Positions 1-4,975 are shown, numbered from the stretch's first letter. The stretch: DNA of 5,908 bases from an uncultured Desulfobacterales bacterium (GCA_947259865.1 CAMYNZ010000242.1:1-5908); one strand, 5' to 3'. Translations and numbers: made by a program. Notes: a model not told the origin generated them from the letters alone.

Positions 1-146
1 TCTCGTTCATCTTCCAGCTCCAACAGCTCAAACATAATGGGGGGTTTTACGGAGTGGGCCGGCAGGCGTTTTTCCACCTCTTTTATTTTTTCTTCCAACA
101 GATGCAATTCGTTTTCAAGCGATTTTATGTCATTTGCGGTCCTCAT
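1..146 (-). CDS. Small coiled-coil protein of unknown function, N-terminal part (runs off left edge)
   Basis: Read on the minus strand, 48 codons are open from an ATG at 146-144 to the window edge, so only the N-terminus is seen. The start is well supported: AGGAG (complement of 153-157) lies 6 bases upstream. The protein begins MRTANDIKSLENELHLLEEK and is charged and heptad-like for about 28 residues, as in an alpha-helical coiled coil. A PAHSVKPPIMFELLELEDER segment follows. I recall similar short PAHSVxP proteins in Deltaproteobacteria with no assigned function, and I assign none. There is no signal peptide or membrane segment in the visible part. It is divergent from the PfkB kinase gene, across the hairpin array. 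A TATACT hexamer (complement of 180-185) is a possible -10 box, but no convincing -35 accompanies it. Confidence 0.72.
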   Translation of the reverse strand, partial: MRTANDIKSLENELHLLEEKIKEVEKRLPAHSVKPPIMFELLELEDER

Positions 147-260
147 TCAGATCTCCTGTATCCCTCTTAATTTCTCGCCAGTATAACCAGATGGGCCGCA
201 CCCGATTGCGAGTGCACCCTTTGACGCCTTGATGTGCCTTTGCCTTTTTCCGCCATAGAA

Positions 261-405
261 CCCTGGCGGGCTAGTTCGCCACAAAGCTCTGGCGGGTAAA
301 CCCTCCACAGGGCTCTGGCGGGTAAACCCGCCACAGGGCTCTGGCGGGTAAACCCGCCACAGGACTCTGGCGGGTAAACCCACCACAGGACTCTGGCGGG
401 TAAAC
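261..405. repeat. Tandem array of 26-bp hairpin units (five full plus one partial)
   Basis: Units begin at 261, 287, 313, 339 and 365, each 26 bp, and a truncated sixth runs from 391 to about 405. The core is TGGCGGGTAAACCCGCCA, a perfect 7-bp inverted repeat around TAAA, followed by CAGGR-CTC linking it to the next unit. Units 3 and 4 keep the full palindrome. Unit 2 (CCCTCCA) and unit 5 (CCCACCA) each have one stem mismatch. Unit 1 is the most diverged. There are no spacers, so this is a direct tandem array of palindromes, resembling REP/BIME-type repeats or a multi-site protein-binding region. A minus-strand open frame through it encodes only low-complexity PCGG-type sequence created by the repeat. 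Confidence 0.92.
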
Positions 406-422
406 TTAATTCATCCTTTTCT

Positions 423-437
423 GACCACGGGGTGGTC
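423..437. repeat. Perfect short inverted repeat upstream of the PfkB kinase
   Basis: GACCAC-GGG-GTGGTC is a perfect 6-bp dyad with a 3-base centre, ending 10 bases before the ribosome binding site of the kinase. It could be an operator half-site pair or a short RNA hairpin. No T-run follows, so it is not an intrinsic terminator. The possible GTG start at 432 lies inside it, which argues against that start. Confidence 0.5.
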
Positions 438-447
438 GTTGACTTTC

Positions 448-453
448 AGGTGG
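448..453 (+). promoter_or_regulatory. Ribosome binding site deciding the PfkB kinase start
   Basis: AGGTGG sits 5 bases before the ATG at 459 and matches the anti-Shine-Dalgarno well. The longer in-frame alternative, GTG at 432, has no comparable site. The family's glycine-rich first strand (GIAVIGSTTID) also begins naturally just after the ATG. Confidence 0.6.
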
Positions 454-458
454 ATTTC

Positions 459-1376
459 ATGATTGAAAAAGGCATAGCGGTAATTGGTTCTACAACCATT
501 GATAATATAACCATAAATGATTCCCCCAGCCATTTTAAGCTGGGTGGTGTGACGACGTATTCCGGTATCACCTATAGTCGGCACGGCATTGTTACGCACG
601 CCGTAACTAACGTTGCACCCCAGGATTTGCTGATACTAAAAAAATTATCCAAAGAAAATATTATTGTCCATAACGGATTTACCGAATATACGACCCGATT
701 CGATAATTATGTCAACGGTGATAACCGCTATCAGCGCCTACCGCATACGGCCAGGCCTATAAAACGCCTTCAAATTGCTGAAGTTATGAATCTGGTCGAT
801 GGAATTCATCTTGGGCCCCTGCATCCCCTGGATATGGAGTTTGCTGTATTACAATTGCTGAAAGATTCAAATTCATCCATTTTTTTAGACATCCAGGGGT
901 ATGTAAGGTATATAAGCGGCACCCCTGTTTATCCCGCTGTTTCACCACATATAACCGATGCTTTGGCTGCAGCCCAATTTGTGAAAGCCGATGAACTTGA
1001 GCTAGAAATCATTCTGCGCGATTTTCAAACGAATTTAAACGACTTGATGACTAAATACAATATCAAAGAGTTCGTTGTCAGCCGGGGTGGGAAAGGGGGA
1101 TTCGTAAAAACGATCAACACCGAAAAAATCGTTTACAAAGCAGCGCCTGTAGGGAAACCCGACGATTCAACAGGTGCCGGTGACGTTTTCTTTGCAGCCT
1201 ATATCATTGGCCGGTTTTTAAAAAATAAAGATGTAATGGATGCGTGCAATTACGCAGCCAGTCTATCGGCGCGGCAGGTAGCGGGCAGATATATCACGCC
1301 GGCTGAACTTGGTTTGCATCCTCGAAAGGGGTGGTGGCATGTTCACAAAAAAAGGCCGCCGAATGGCGGAGACTGA
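459..1376 (+). CDS. PfkB/ribokinase-family sugar kinase, possible inositol kinase
   Basis: This 305-residue protein has the normal length and fold markers of the PfkB family, which transfers the ATP gamma-phosphate to a sugar or polyol hydroxyl in the cytoplasm. Visible markers are the first strand GIAVIGSTTID (5-15), the substrate-side glycine pair LGGVTTYSG (28-36), VKADELE (175-181), SRGGKGG (208-214) and the PfkB signature DDSTGAGD (235-242), with D242 the expected catalytic base. The strand SIFLDIQGYVR (140-150) resembles, from memory, the DIQ segment of PfkB myo-inositol kinases. The downstream phosphatidylinositol-phosphate-synthase-like gene overlaps its 3' end, so a cyclitol substrate fits, though this is inference; ribose, fructose or nucleoside substrates cannot be excluded. 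The C-terminal tail (about 288-305, basic with WW) is unusual and lies where the next gene begins. ATG 459 is preferred over GTG 432 because of the adjacent AGGTGG. Confidence 0.88.
   Translation: MIEKGIAVIGSTTIDNITINDSPSHFKLGGVTTYSGITYSRHGIVTHAVTNVAPQDLLILKKLSKENIIVHNGFTEYTTRFDNYVNGDNRYQRLPHTARPIKRLQIAEVMNLVDGIHLGPLHPLDMEFAVLQLLKDSNSSIFLDIQGYVRYISGTPVYPAVSPHITDALAAAQFVKADELELEIILRDFQTNLNDLMTKYNIKEFVVSRGGKGGFVKTINTEKIVYKAAPVGKPDDSTGAGDVFFAAYIIGRFLKNKDVMDACNYAASLSARQVAGRYITPAELGLHPRKGWWHVHKKRPPNGGD
1326..1331 (+). promoter_or_regulatory. Ribosome binding site inside the kinase gene for the downstream transferase
   Basis: AAGGGG lies 7 bases before ATG 1339, within the last 17 codons of the kinase. 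It favours ATG 1339 over the later in-frame ATG 1363, which has only a weak AAGG before it, and over TTG 1309. The overlap suggests translational coupling of the two genes. Confidence 0.5.
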
Positions 1377-1968
1377 GGCAAGTCTGATTCCCCCGCAGCT
1401 TCAGAAAAGCATTATCGGATTGACGACCCCCCTGATTAAAATTTTATCCAGGTGGGGTATCAAACCAAACGCGGTGACCGTCGCCGGTGTCATCACAACT
1501 GCCTGTGCCGCAGTTATTATATTGCTGGGGTATATTCGATGGGGAGGCCTTTTAATTTTGCTGGGAGGCCTTTGCGATATGATCGACGGTATCCTGGCAC
1601 GATACACCCATACGTCTACCCGCTTTGGTGCATTGTTGGATTCAACGATCGATCGTTATGCAGAATTCGTTATGTTTTTCGGAATTGCCGCTTATTTTTT
1701 CTTTGAAACTGATTATTGGTCATTGGTTGCTGTTTTTCTTGCTTTGTGCGGCTCATTGATGGTCAGTTATACCAGGGCTCGCGCCGAGGGCCTCGGGTTT
1801 GAAGCTAAAATTGGTTTGATGCAGCGTGCTGAGCGCATCGTAATTATCGGCCTGGGGGCTTTGATCCATCCGATCGCCCTAAAAGTAGCCATATGGTTGG
1901 TGGCATTTTTTGCAAATTATACCGCGGCCCAGCGCATTATGTACGTATACAAACAAGATGTGAAATAG
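1339..1968 (+). CDS. CDP-alcohol phosphatidyltransferase, phosphatidylinositol-phosphate synthase-like
   Basis: This 209-residue integral membrane protein carries the complete CDP-alcohol phosphatidyltransferase motif: D80-x2-D83-G84-x2-A87-R88-x8-G97-x3-D101-x3-D105. These aspartates bind the metal and CDP-diacylglycerol, and D105 is the expected catalytic base. Several hydrophobic helices are evident (about 44-64, 68-80, 108-122, 128-144, 166-190). Downstream, SYTRARAEGLG (143-153) and QRAERIVIIGLG (162-173) match the basic phosphate-binding region typical of the phosphatidylinositol-phosphate / archaetidylinositol-phosphate synthase branch rather than PgsA or Pss. It would join inositol phosphate to CDP-diacylglycerol, releasing CMP, at the inner membrane. 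Its start overlaps the kinase gene by 38 bases, and the TAG stop lies in the terminator palindrome. The exact alcohol substrate is inferred; phosphatidylglycerophosphate synthase is the main alternative. The start could instead be ATG 1363, giving 201 residues. Confidence 0.9.
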   Translation: MFTKKGRRMAETEASLIPPQLQKSIIGLTTPLIKILSRWGIKPNAVTVAGVITTACAAVIILLGYIRWGGLLILLGGLCDMIDGILARYTHTSTRFGALLDSTIDRYAEFVMFFGIAAYFFFETDYWSLVAVFLALCGSLMVSYTRARAEGLGFEAKIGLMQRAERIVIIGLGALIHPIALKVAIWLVAFFANYTAAQRIMYVYKQDVK

Positions 1969-2000
1969 AAGTGGTTTTAAAACCACTTCTATTCTGTTTT
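1964..2000 (+). terminator. Intrinsic terminator overlapping the transferase stop codon
   Basis: A perfect 15-bp inverted repeat (1964-1978 with 1979-1993) has the core AGAAGTGGTTTT/AAAACCACTTCT and includes the TAG stop. CTGTTTT follows. The A- and T-rich centre would form the loop and the GC-containing AGAAGTGG arm the stem. The T-tract is interrupted but adequate. It ends the kinase/transferase unit. Confidence 0.78.
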
Positions 2001-2003
2001 CAT

Positions 2004-2033
2004 TTGACACATGCTCTCCCATTTCCTTATAGA
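2004..2033 (+). promoter_or_regulatory. Candidate sigma-70 promoter for the 3-hydroxyacyl-CoA dehydrogenase
   Basis: A perfect TTGACA (2004-2009) is separated by 18 bases from TATAGA (2028-2033), directly after the upstream terminator. Transcription would begin near 2040, leaving an untranslated leader of roughly 128 bases before ATG 2168. The leader holds a weak AATGGC/GCCATT hairpin but no riboswitch that I recognise. Confidence 0.6.
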
Positions 2034-2167
2034 GATGTAAGACAAATGGCGGCATTGATTGGCCATTGAGATGCCGGGCTCCTGGTGCATGCCAAAACGC
2101 CGCTCAAGGGCTAAGGTTACACGGTAAAAATTCAAATATTTAAACACCCAAAGACAGGAGGGTCATA

Positions 2168-3103
2168 ATGAAGGTTGCTGTTATCGGAACGGGGATTATG
2201 GGACGCGGCTGGATCACGCAATGTGCCATGACCGGCAATGAAGTTCACTGTTTTGACTCCAATCGGGAAACACTGGACGGTACGGTTGCCTTTTGCGAGA
2301 GTCTTGCCGGTAAAGTGGCCAAAAAGTTTAAGATCGATCAACCGGATTACGGAACGAAAACGGTTAACAACATTACTGTTTACCAGGAAAAAAAGAGCTT
2401 TATCGAGGCGGCTGCAACCTGTGACGTTTTTCTGGAGGTGATTTTCGAGGATTTAAACCTCAAATGTTCCGTGCTTTCTGAATTGTTGCCGCAGCTTCCT
2501 CAAAAGATTATCTTTTGGTCCAACACCAGCAGCCTGGATATCGATGTGATGGGCGAAGCCGGCGGGAGGCCGGAACGGTCCATCGTCACCCATGGCATGA
2601 ACCCGGTACCACTGATGCCCGGTGTAGAGGTGGTTCCGGGGTGTAAGACAACCGCGGAAACCGTGGAGTTTACCCGCAATGCTTTGCTCGAAATGAAGAA
2701 AGCCCCTTTTCTGGCGCCGAACATACCGGGATTTTGGGTCAATCGGCTTTTGGTGCCCCAGATGCTGGATGCCGTGCGGCTTTTGGAGCAAGATAAGATC
2801 AAAGTTGCGGATGGTGACATAGGCCTTAACACCAGCCTGGGTCATCCCCAGGGAACGTTCAAGCTCCATGATTTTATTACCACCCCTACCATGCTGCGCG
2901 TTGCGCTGGAAATGTATCAGGCATCCAATGATCCCCGCATGTACCCGCCGTTGACTTTGATGCGAATGGTGAAAAATGGTGAATGGGGGGCCAGCAGCGG
3001 AAAGGGGTTCTATGATTGGAGCGATCCCCGCAATCCCGAGGCGCGTGACCTGTCTCAATACGTTGTCCGCGCGGCAGAGGATATGACCCGGCAGGTCAAC
3101 TAA
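2168..3103 (+). CDS. 3-hydroxyacyl-CoA dehydrogenase (3-hydroxybutyryl-CoA dehydrogenase type)
   Basis: This 311-residue single-function enzyme would interconvert 3-hydroxyacyl-CoA and 3-ketoacyl-CoA with NAD(H) in the cytoplasm, in beta-oxidation or the butyryl-CoA route. The N-terminal Rossmann fold shows GTGIMG (7-12) and D30 at the end of the second strand for the NAD ribose. EVIFEDLNLK (90-99) and SNTSSLDI (118-125) are family motifs. The catalytic set is intact by spacing: H142 in THGMNP, E154 in PGVEVVPG and N192 in IPGFWVNRLL (12 and 50 residues after the histidine, as in characterised enzymes). HGMNP replaces the usual HFFNP/HFMNP. The C-terminal domain ends with SSGKGFYDW (277-284). 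AGGAGG (2156-2161) lies 6 bases before the ATG. It is apparently monocistronic, with its own promoter and terminator. Chain-length preference cannot be read from the sequence, and hydroxy-acid or carnitine dehydrogenases are related alternatives. Confidence 0.92.
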   Translation: MKVAVIGTGIMGRGWITQCAMTGNEVHCFDSNRETLDGTVAFCESLAGKVAKKFKIDQPDYGTKTVNNITVYQEKKSFIEAAATCDVFLEVIFEDLNLKCSVLSELLPQLPQKIIFWSNTSSLDIDVMGEAGGRPERSIVTHGMNPVPLMPGVEVVPGCKTTAETVEFTRNALLEMKKAPFLAPNIPGFWVNRLLVPQMLDAVRLLEQDKIKVADGDIGLNTSLGHPQGTFKLHDFITTPTMLRVALEMYQASNDPRMYPPLTLMRMVKNGEWGASSGKGFYDWSDPRNPEARDLSQYVVRAAEDMTRQVN

Positions 3104-3139
3104 CGTTTTGCCGAGATCGATGCCAATTGTCGGAATAAT

Positions 3140-3161
3140 CATCCGCTAAAAGGATGTTTTT
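3140..3161 (+). terminator. Weak intrinsic terminator after the dehydrogenase
   Basis: CATCC (3140-3144) pairs with GGATG (3152-3156) across a 7-base loop, and TTTTT follows immediately (3157-3161). The stem is only 5 bp, but the geometry and U-run are right. Confidence 0.5.
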
Positions 3162-3234
3162 CAAGTTTCCAACTGTTTTTGTGCTTGAGCAGTAAGGATT
3201 GGCTGCAAGGTGTTTATAAAAAGCCAATAAAATA

Positions 3235-3263
3235 TTGACATTCGGGTTTGTCTTCTGTAGAAG
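3235..3263 (+). promoter_or_regulatory. Candidate sigma-70 promoter for the HU gene
   Basis: A perfect TTGACA (3235-3240) is followed after 17 bases by TAGAAG (3258-3263), matching four of six -10 positions. A nearby TATAAA (3265-3270) looks better but would need a 24-base spacer. The start point would fall near 3270, giving a leader of about 55 bases. Confidence 0.6.
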
Positions 3264-3324
3264 CTATAAAACAAAAAATCAGGCTGAGGCATAAACCCAA
3301 ACCCCAAAAAGGAGGAAAGGCAGT

Positions 3325-3597
3325 ATGTCAAAAGCAGATTTAATCGAGGCTATGGCTAAAGATGCCGGCATCACTAAAGCTGCGGCCGGTGCCGTTCTGG
3401 ACTCATTCGTCGGCGGCGTAACAAGGACCCTAAAGAAAAAAGGCGGTAAAGTTACTCTGGTTGGTTTTGGTACCTTTTCAAAAACCCGGCGCAAAGCACG
3501 CAAGGGGCGCAATCCTCAAACCGGCGAGACCATTAAGATCAAGGCCGCCAACGTGGTAAAGTTCAAAGCAGGCAAACAACTTAAAAGCTCTATTTAA
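3325..3597 (+). CDS. HU-family DNA-binding protein
   Basis: This 90-residue basic protein has the standard HU/IHF length. It would act as a dimer that bends and compacts DNA in the nucleoid. MSKADLIEAMAKDAGITKAA forms the N-terminal helices. The family signature follows as VGFGTFSKTRRKARKGRNPQTG (46-67), including GFGTF (47-51) and the arm RNPQTG with P64, the residue expected to intercalate at the arm tip. The C-terminus KFKAGKQLKSSI is the typical closing helix. AGGAGG (3310-3315) lies 9 bases before the ATG, a strong site that fits an abundant protein. The gene stands alone between its own promoter and a large terminator hairpin. HU is preferred over IHF because it lacks IHF-type subunit features, but the homodimer versus heterodimer state cannot be read here. 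Confidence 0.97.
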   Translation: MSKADLIEAMAKDAGITKAAAGAVLDSFVGGVTRTLKKKGGKVTLVGFGTFSKTRRKARKGRNPQTGETIKIKAANVVKFKAGKQLKSSI

Positions 3598-3606
3598 TGA
3601 TGACCG

Positions 3607-3646
3607 CGGCGGTTTATTTAACCTGCGAAGGTTAGGTAAACCGCCG
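3607..3646 (+). terminator. Long stem-loop terminator of the HU gene
   Basis: CGGCGGTTTA (3607-3616) pairs perfectly with TAAACCGCCG (3637-3646). An inner AACCT/AGGTT stem (3620-3624, 3629-3633) closes a GCGA loop of the stable GNRA class. The hairpin begins 9 bases after the HU stop. The following TTCAGTTT is a poor T-tract, so the structure may serve partly to protect the 3' end of the mRNA. Confidence 0.7.
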
Positions 3647-3868
3647 TTCAGTTTAAAAGTTAAATTCCGGCCTTCCCCGGCTAAACCGGCTGAGCTTCAA
3701 TCCACCGCACAACCCCGAGATCGTACATCATTTCAATATATCTTATCCATTAATTCGAGACTACCGAGGTGTTTCACACACTGCAACTGCATGCTGTCAG
3801 GGGTTGCCTGCAAAGCACAAACAGGTTAACCGGGTATAGACGGGTAATATTTTGAAGCGTTACCGTTA

Positions 3869-4036
3869 GAACCTATCTCAACAATAGTGGATCGGGATCC
3901 AGAGCAAGCCCGCCACAATAACGGCGGGTAAAGCGCGGGATGGCGAAAAAGCGGAGCATACACGGCAGTATGTGAGCATTTTGAGCCGATCCGCAACGAA
4001 GCTCTGGATCCCTAGACACATTTTTGAGATGGGTTC
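3869..4036. mobile_element. MITE-like non-autonomous element (168 bp) with imperfect terminal inverted repeats
   Basis: The left arm 3869-3905 and the complement of the right arm 4001-4036 align over about 36 bases. The outer 17 match at 15 positions (GAACCTATCTCA against GAACCCATCTCA), the inner 12 match perfectly (GGGATCCAGAGC), and a variable 7-8 bases lie between. The dinucleotide TA flanks both ends (3867-3868 and 4037-4038), consistent with a TA target duplication. The interior has no gene. It contains a CCCGCC/GGCGGG hairpin (3909-3928) and a nested GCGGA...CATAC/GTATG...TCCGC structure (3951-3994). These are hallmarks of a miniature inverted-repeat element mobilised in trans; the transposase family is unknown. 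Confidence 0.6.
3909..3932. repeat. Diverged copy of the 26-bp array hairpin inside the MITE-like element
   Basis: CCCGCCACA (3909-3917) and GGCGGGTAAA (3923-3932) are identical to the corresponding parts of the 261-405 array when its unit is read out of phase. Only the linker between them differs, being two bases shorter here. The two arms form a 6-bp hairpin. Confidence 0.6.
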
Positions 4037-4071
4037 TAGGGTCGCTTCAGCTGTGGGGACTATTGTAAGCC

Positions 4072-4803
4072 ATGAAATCGTTGAATTATGTGATGGCATA
4101 TGCTTTTGGCTGGTTAGCCAGGATATTTTCAACCCTATTGTTCAGCACCTGCCGGGTAAGGGTGTTCGGACGGGAGATAGAAAAAAAATATCTTGAACAA
4201 AATCCCGGCCAAAGGCTGCTTTATGCTTCCTGGCACAGAGGTTTATTCTTTTTGATATATTTTTATAGAAATTTAAAATTCGTTGTAATGGCAAGTGCCA
4301 GCAGGGACGGTGAACTCGCGGCTCAAACAACGCGACGGTATGGTTGGATCCCCATCAGGGGTTCCTCCAGCTTCAGGGGTTCAGAAGCGCTTCGAGAAAT
4401 GTTGCCCCTATTTGAAAAAGGTCACAGGGGTGGGCTGGTGGTTGATGCCCCTCAAGGACCGCCCTGCCTGTCCAAAATCGGAATTATTGTATTGGCAAAA
4501 AGGACCGGGTTACCGATTATCCCTGTTGTTTGGAGTGCCGATAGCTGCTGGCGTCTTCGGAGTTGGGATCGAACGATAATTCCAAAACCTTTTTCCAGAA
4601 TTGTTTTTTTATATGCGCCTGATCTCATTAAAATTCCGACGGATACGTCACGAGACGAATGTGAGGCTTACAGACAAGAATTGGATGCCACGCTCAATCG
4701 TATCATGTATCAAACCGATCATTTTTTTAAATCCCCGCAATATTCAGATCCCAGACAGGTCGTCATTCCTGATCCTTTACCAAGCTGCGACACAGAAAAT
4801 TAA
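4072..4803 (+). CDS. DUF374 (COG2121) lysophospholipid acyltransferase-like protein
   Basis: This 243-residue protein belongs to the LPLAT superfamily, DUF374 branch, predicted to transfer an acyl chain to a lipid or lipid-A-like acceptor at the inner membrane. An N-terminal hydrophobic helix (about 8-27) anchors it. Family motifs occur in order: ASWHRGLFF (52-60, with H55), SASRDGE (75-81), IRGSSSFRGSEAL (95-107), VVDAPQGPP (123-131), GLPIIPV (146-152), SWDR (164-167) and PKPFSR (171-176). H55 has no aspartate five residues later, so the classic HX4D of PlsC enzymes is not present in simple form. DAPQGP replaces the more common DGPRGP. An in-frame TAA at 4066-4068 rules out an upstream start, and the ribosome binding site is weak (GGGGA, 12 bases away). 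The MITE-like element ends 35 bases upstream and may have displaced the native promoter. The acceptor lipid is unknown. Confidence 0.87.
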   Translation: MKSLNYVMAYAFGWLARIFSTLLFSTCRVRVFGREIEKKYLEQNPGQRLLYASWHRGLFFLIYFYRNLKFVVMASASRDGELAAQTTRRYGWIPIRGSSSFRGSEALREMLPLFEKGHRGGLVVDAPQGPPCLSKIGIIVLAKRTGLPIIPVVWSADSCWRLRSWDRTIIPKPFSRIVFLYAPDLIKIPTDTSRDECEAYRQELDATLNRIMYQTDHFFKSPQYSDPRQVVIPDPLPSCDTEN

Positions 4804-4975
4804 TAGCTGAAGTTTGCATGAAAATTGATAAGAATCTTCTAAATAAGGGAAAAAAGCGGGTATATGCCAAATCGCCATTATAATCAGACCATCACCGGCG
4901 CCGTCACAACCGTTGGGGATACCGGCCATATTTTACAACAAGCCCTATAACAGCTTGTTTAGCCCATGAACAAAT

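Larger units (their letters stand above)
147..458. other. Divergent intergenic region with a hairpin-repeat array
   Basis: This 312-base gap separates the divergent coiled-coil and PfkB kinase genes. From left to right it holds the minus-strand leader (ribosome binding site at 153-157, possible -10 TATACT on the complement of 180-185), about 75 bases with no recognised signal, the 26-bp tandem array (261-405), a 15-bp perfect dyad (423-437) and the kinase ribosome binding site (448-453). I found no convincing sigma-70 promoter for the kinase. Its promoter may be atypical or lie within the array. Confidence 0.7.
3598..4071. other. Intergenic region with HU terminator and MITE-like element
   Basis: This 474-base gap contains the HU terminator (3607-3646), about 220 bases with no recognised gene or clear promoter (3647-3866), the 168-bp inverted-repeat element (3869-4036) and a 35-base leader before the acyltransferase. 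GC-rich short dyads occur near 3668-3690. No tRNA or continuous coding frame of credible length was found. Confidence 0.7.

Noticed and set aside
147..386. Minus-strand 79-codon open frame through the repeat array
   Set aside because: Its protein is low-complexity PCGG/ALWR-type sequence generated by the 26-bp repeats (26 is not a multiple of 3, so the frame shifts in each unit). It overlaps the leader of the coiled-coil gene.
261..405. CRISPR array
   Set aside because: The units are contiguous 26-bp palindromic repeats with no unique spacers, and no cas gene is nearby.
432..458. GTG start for the PfkB kinase, adding nine residues
   Set aside because: It lies in the GACCAC/GTGGTC dyad, lacks a ribosome binding site and extends beyond the normal first strand. 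ATG 459 has AGGTGG 5 bases upstream.
2453..3142. Long minus-strand open frame (229 codons) opposite the dehydrogenase gene
   Set aside because: The plus strand encodes a clear 3-hydroxyacyl-CoA dehydrogenase with all catalytic residues. The antisense protein shows no recognisable family motif and is a coding shadow.
3265..3270. TATAAA as the -10 box of the HU promoter
   Set aside because: It is 24 bases from the perfect TTGACA at 3235-3240, too far for sigma-70. TAGAAG at 3258-3263 has a 17-base spacer.
3664..3712. tRNA-like segment on the minus strand (AGCTCAGCCGGTTTAGCC resembles a D-arm)
   Set aside because: No anticodon arm, T-arm (GTTCGA-type) or acceptor stem could be placed around it. 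The resemblance comes from overlapping CCGG dyads.
4864..4950. 28-codon open frame starting MPNRHYNQTITGAVTTVGDT
   Set aside because: No convincing ribosome binding site, no recognised family, and its 3' end runs into a hairpin. It may be a gene remnant but cannot be supported.
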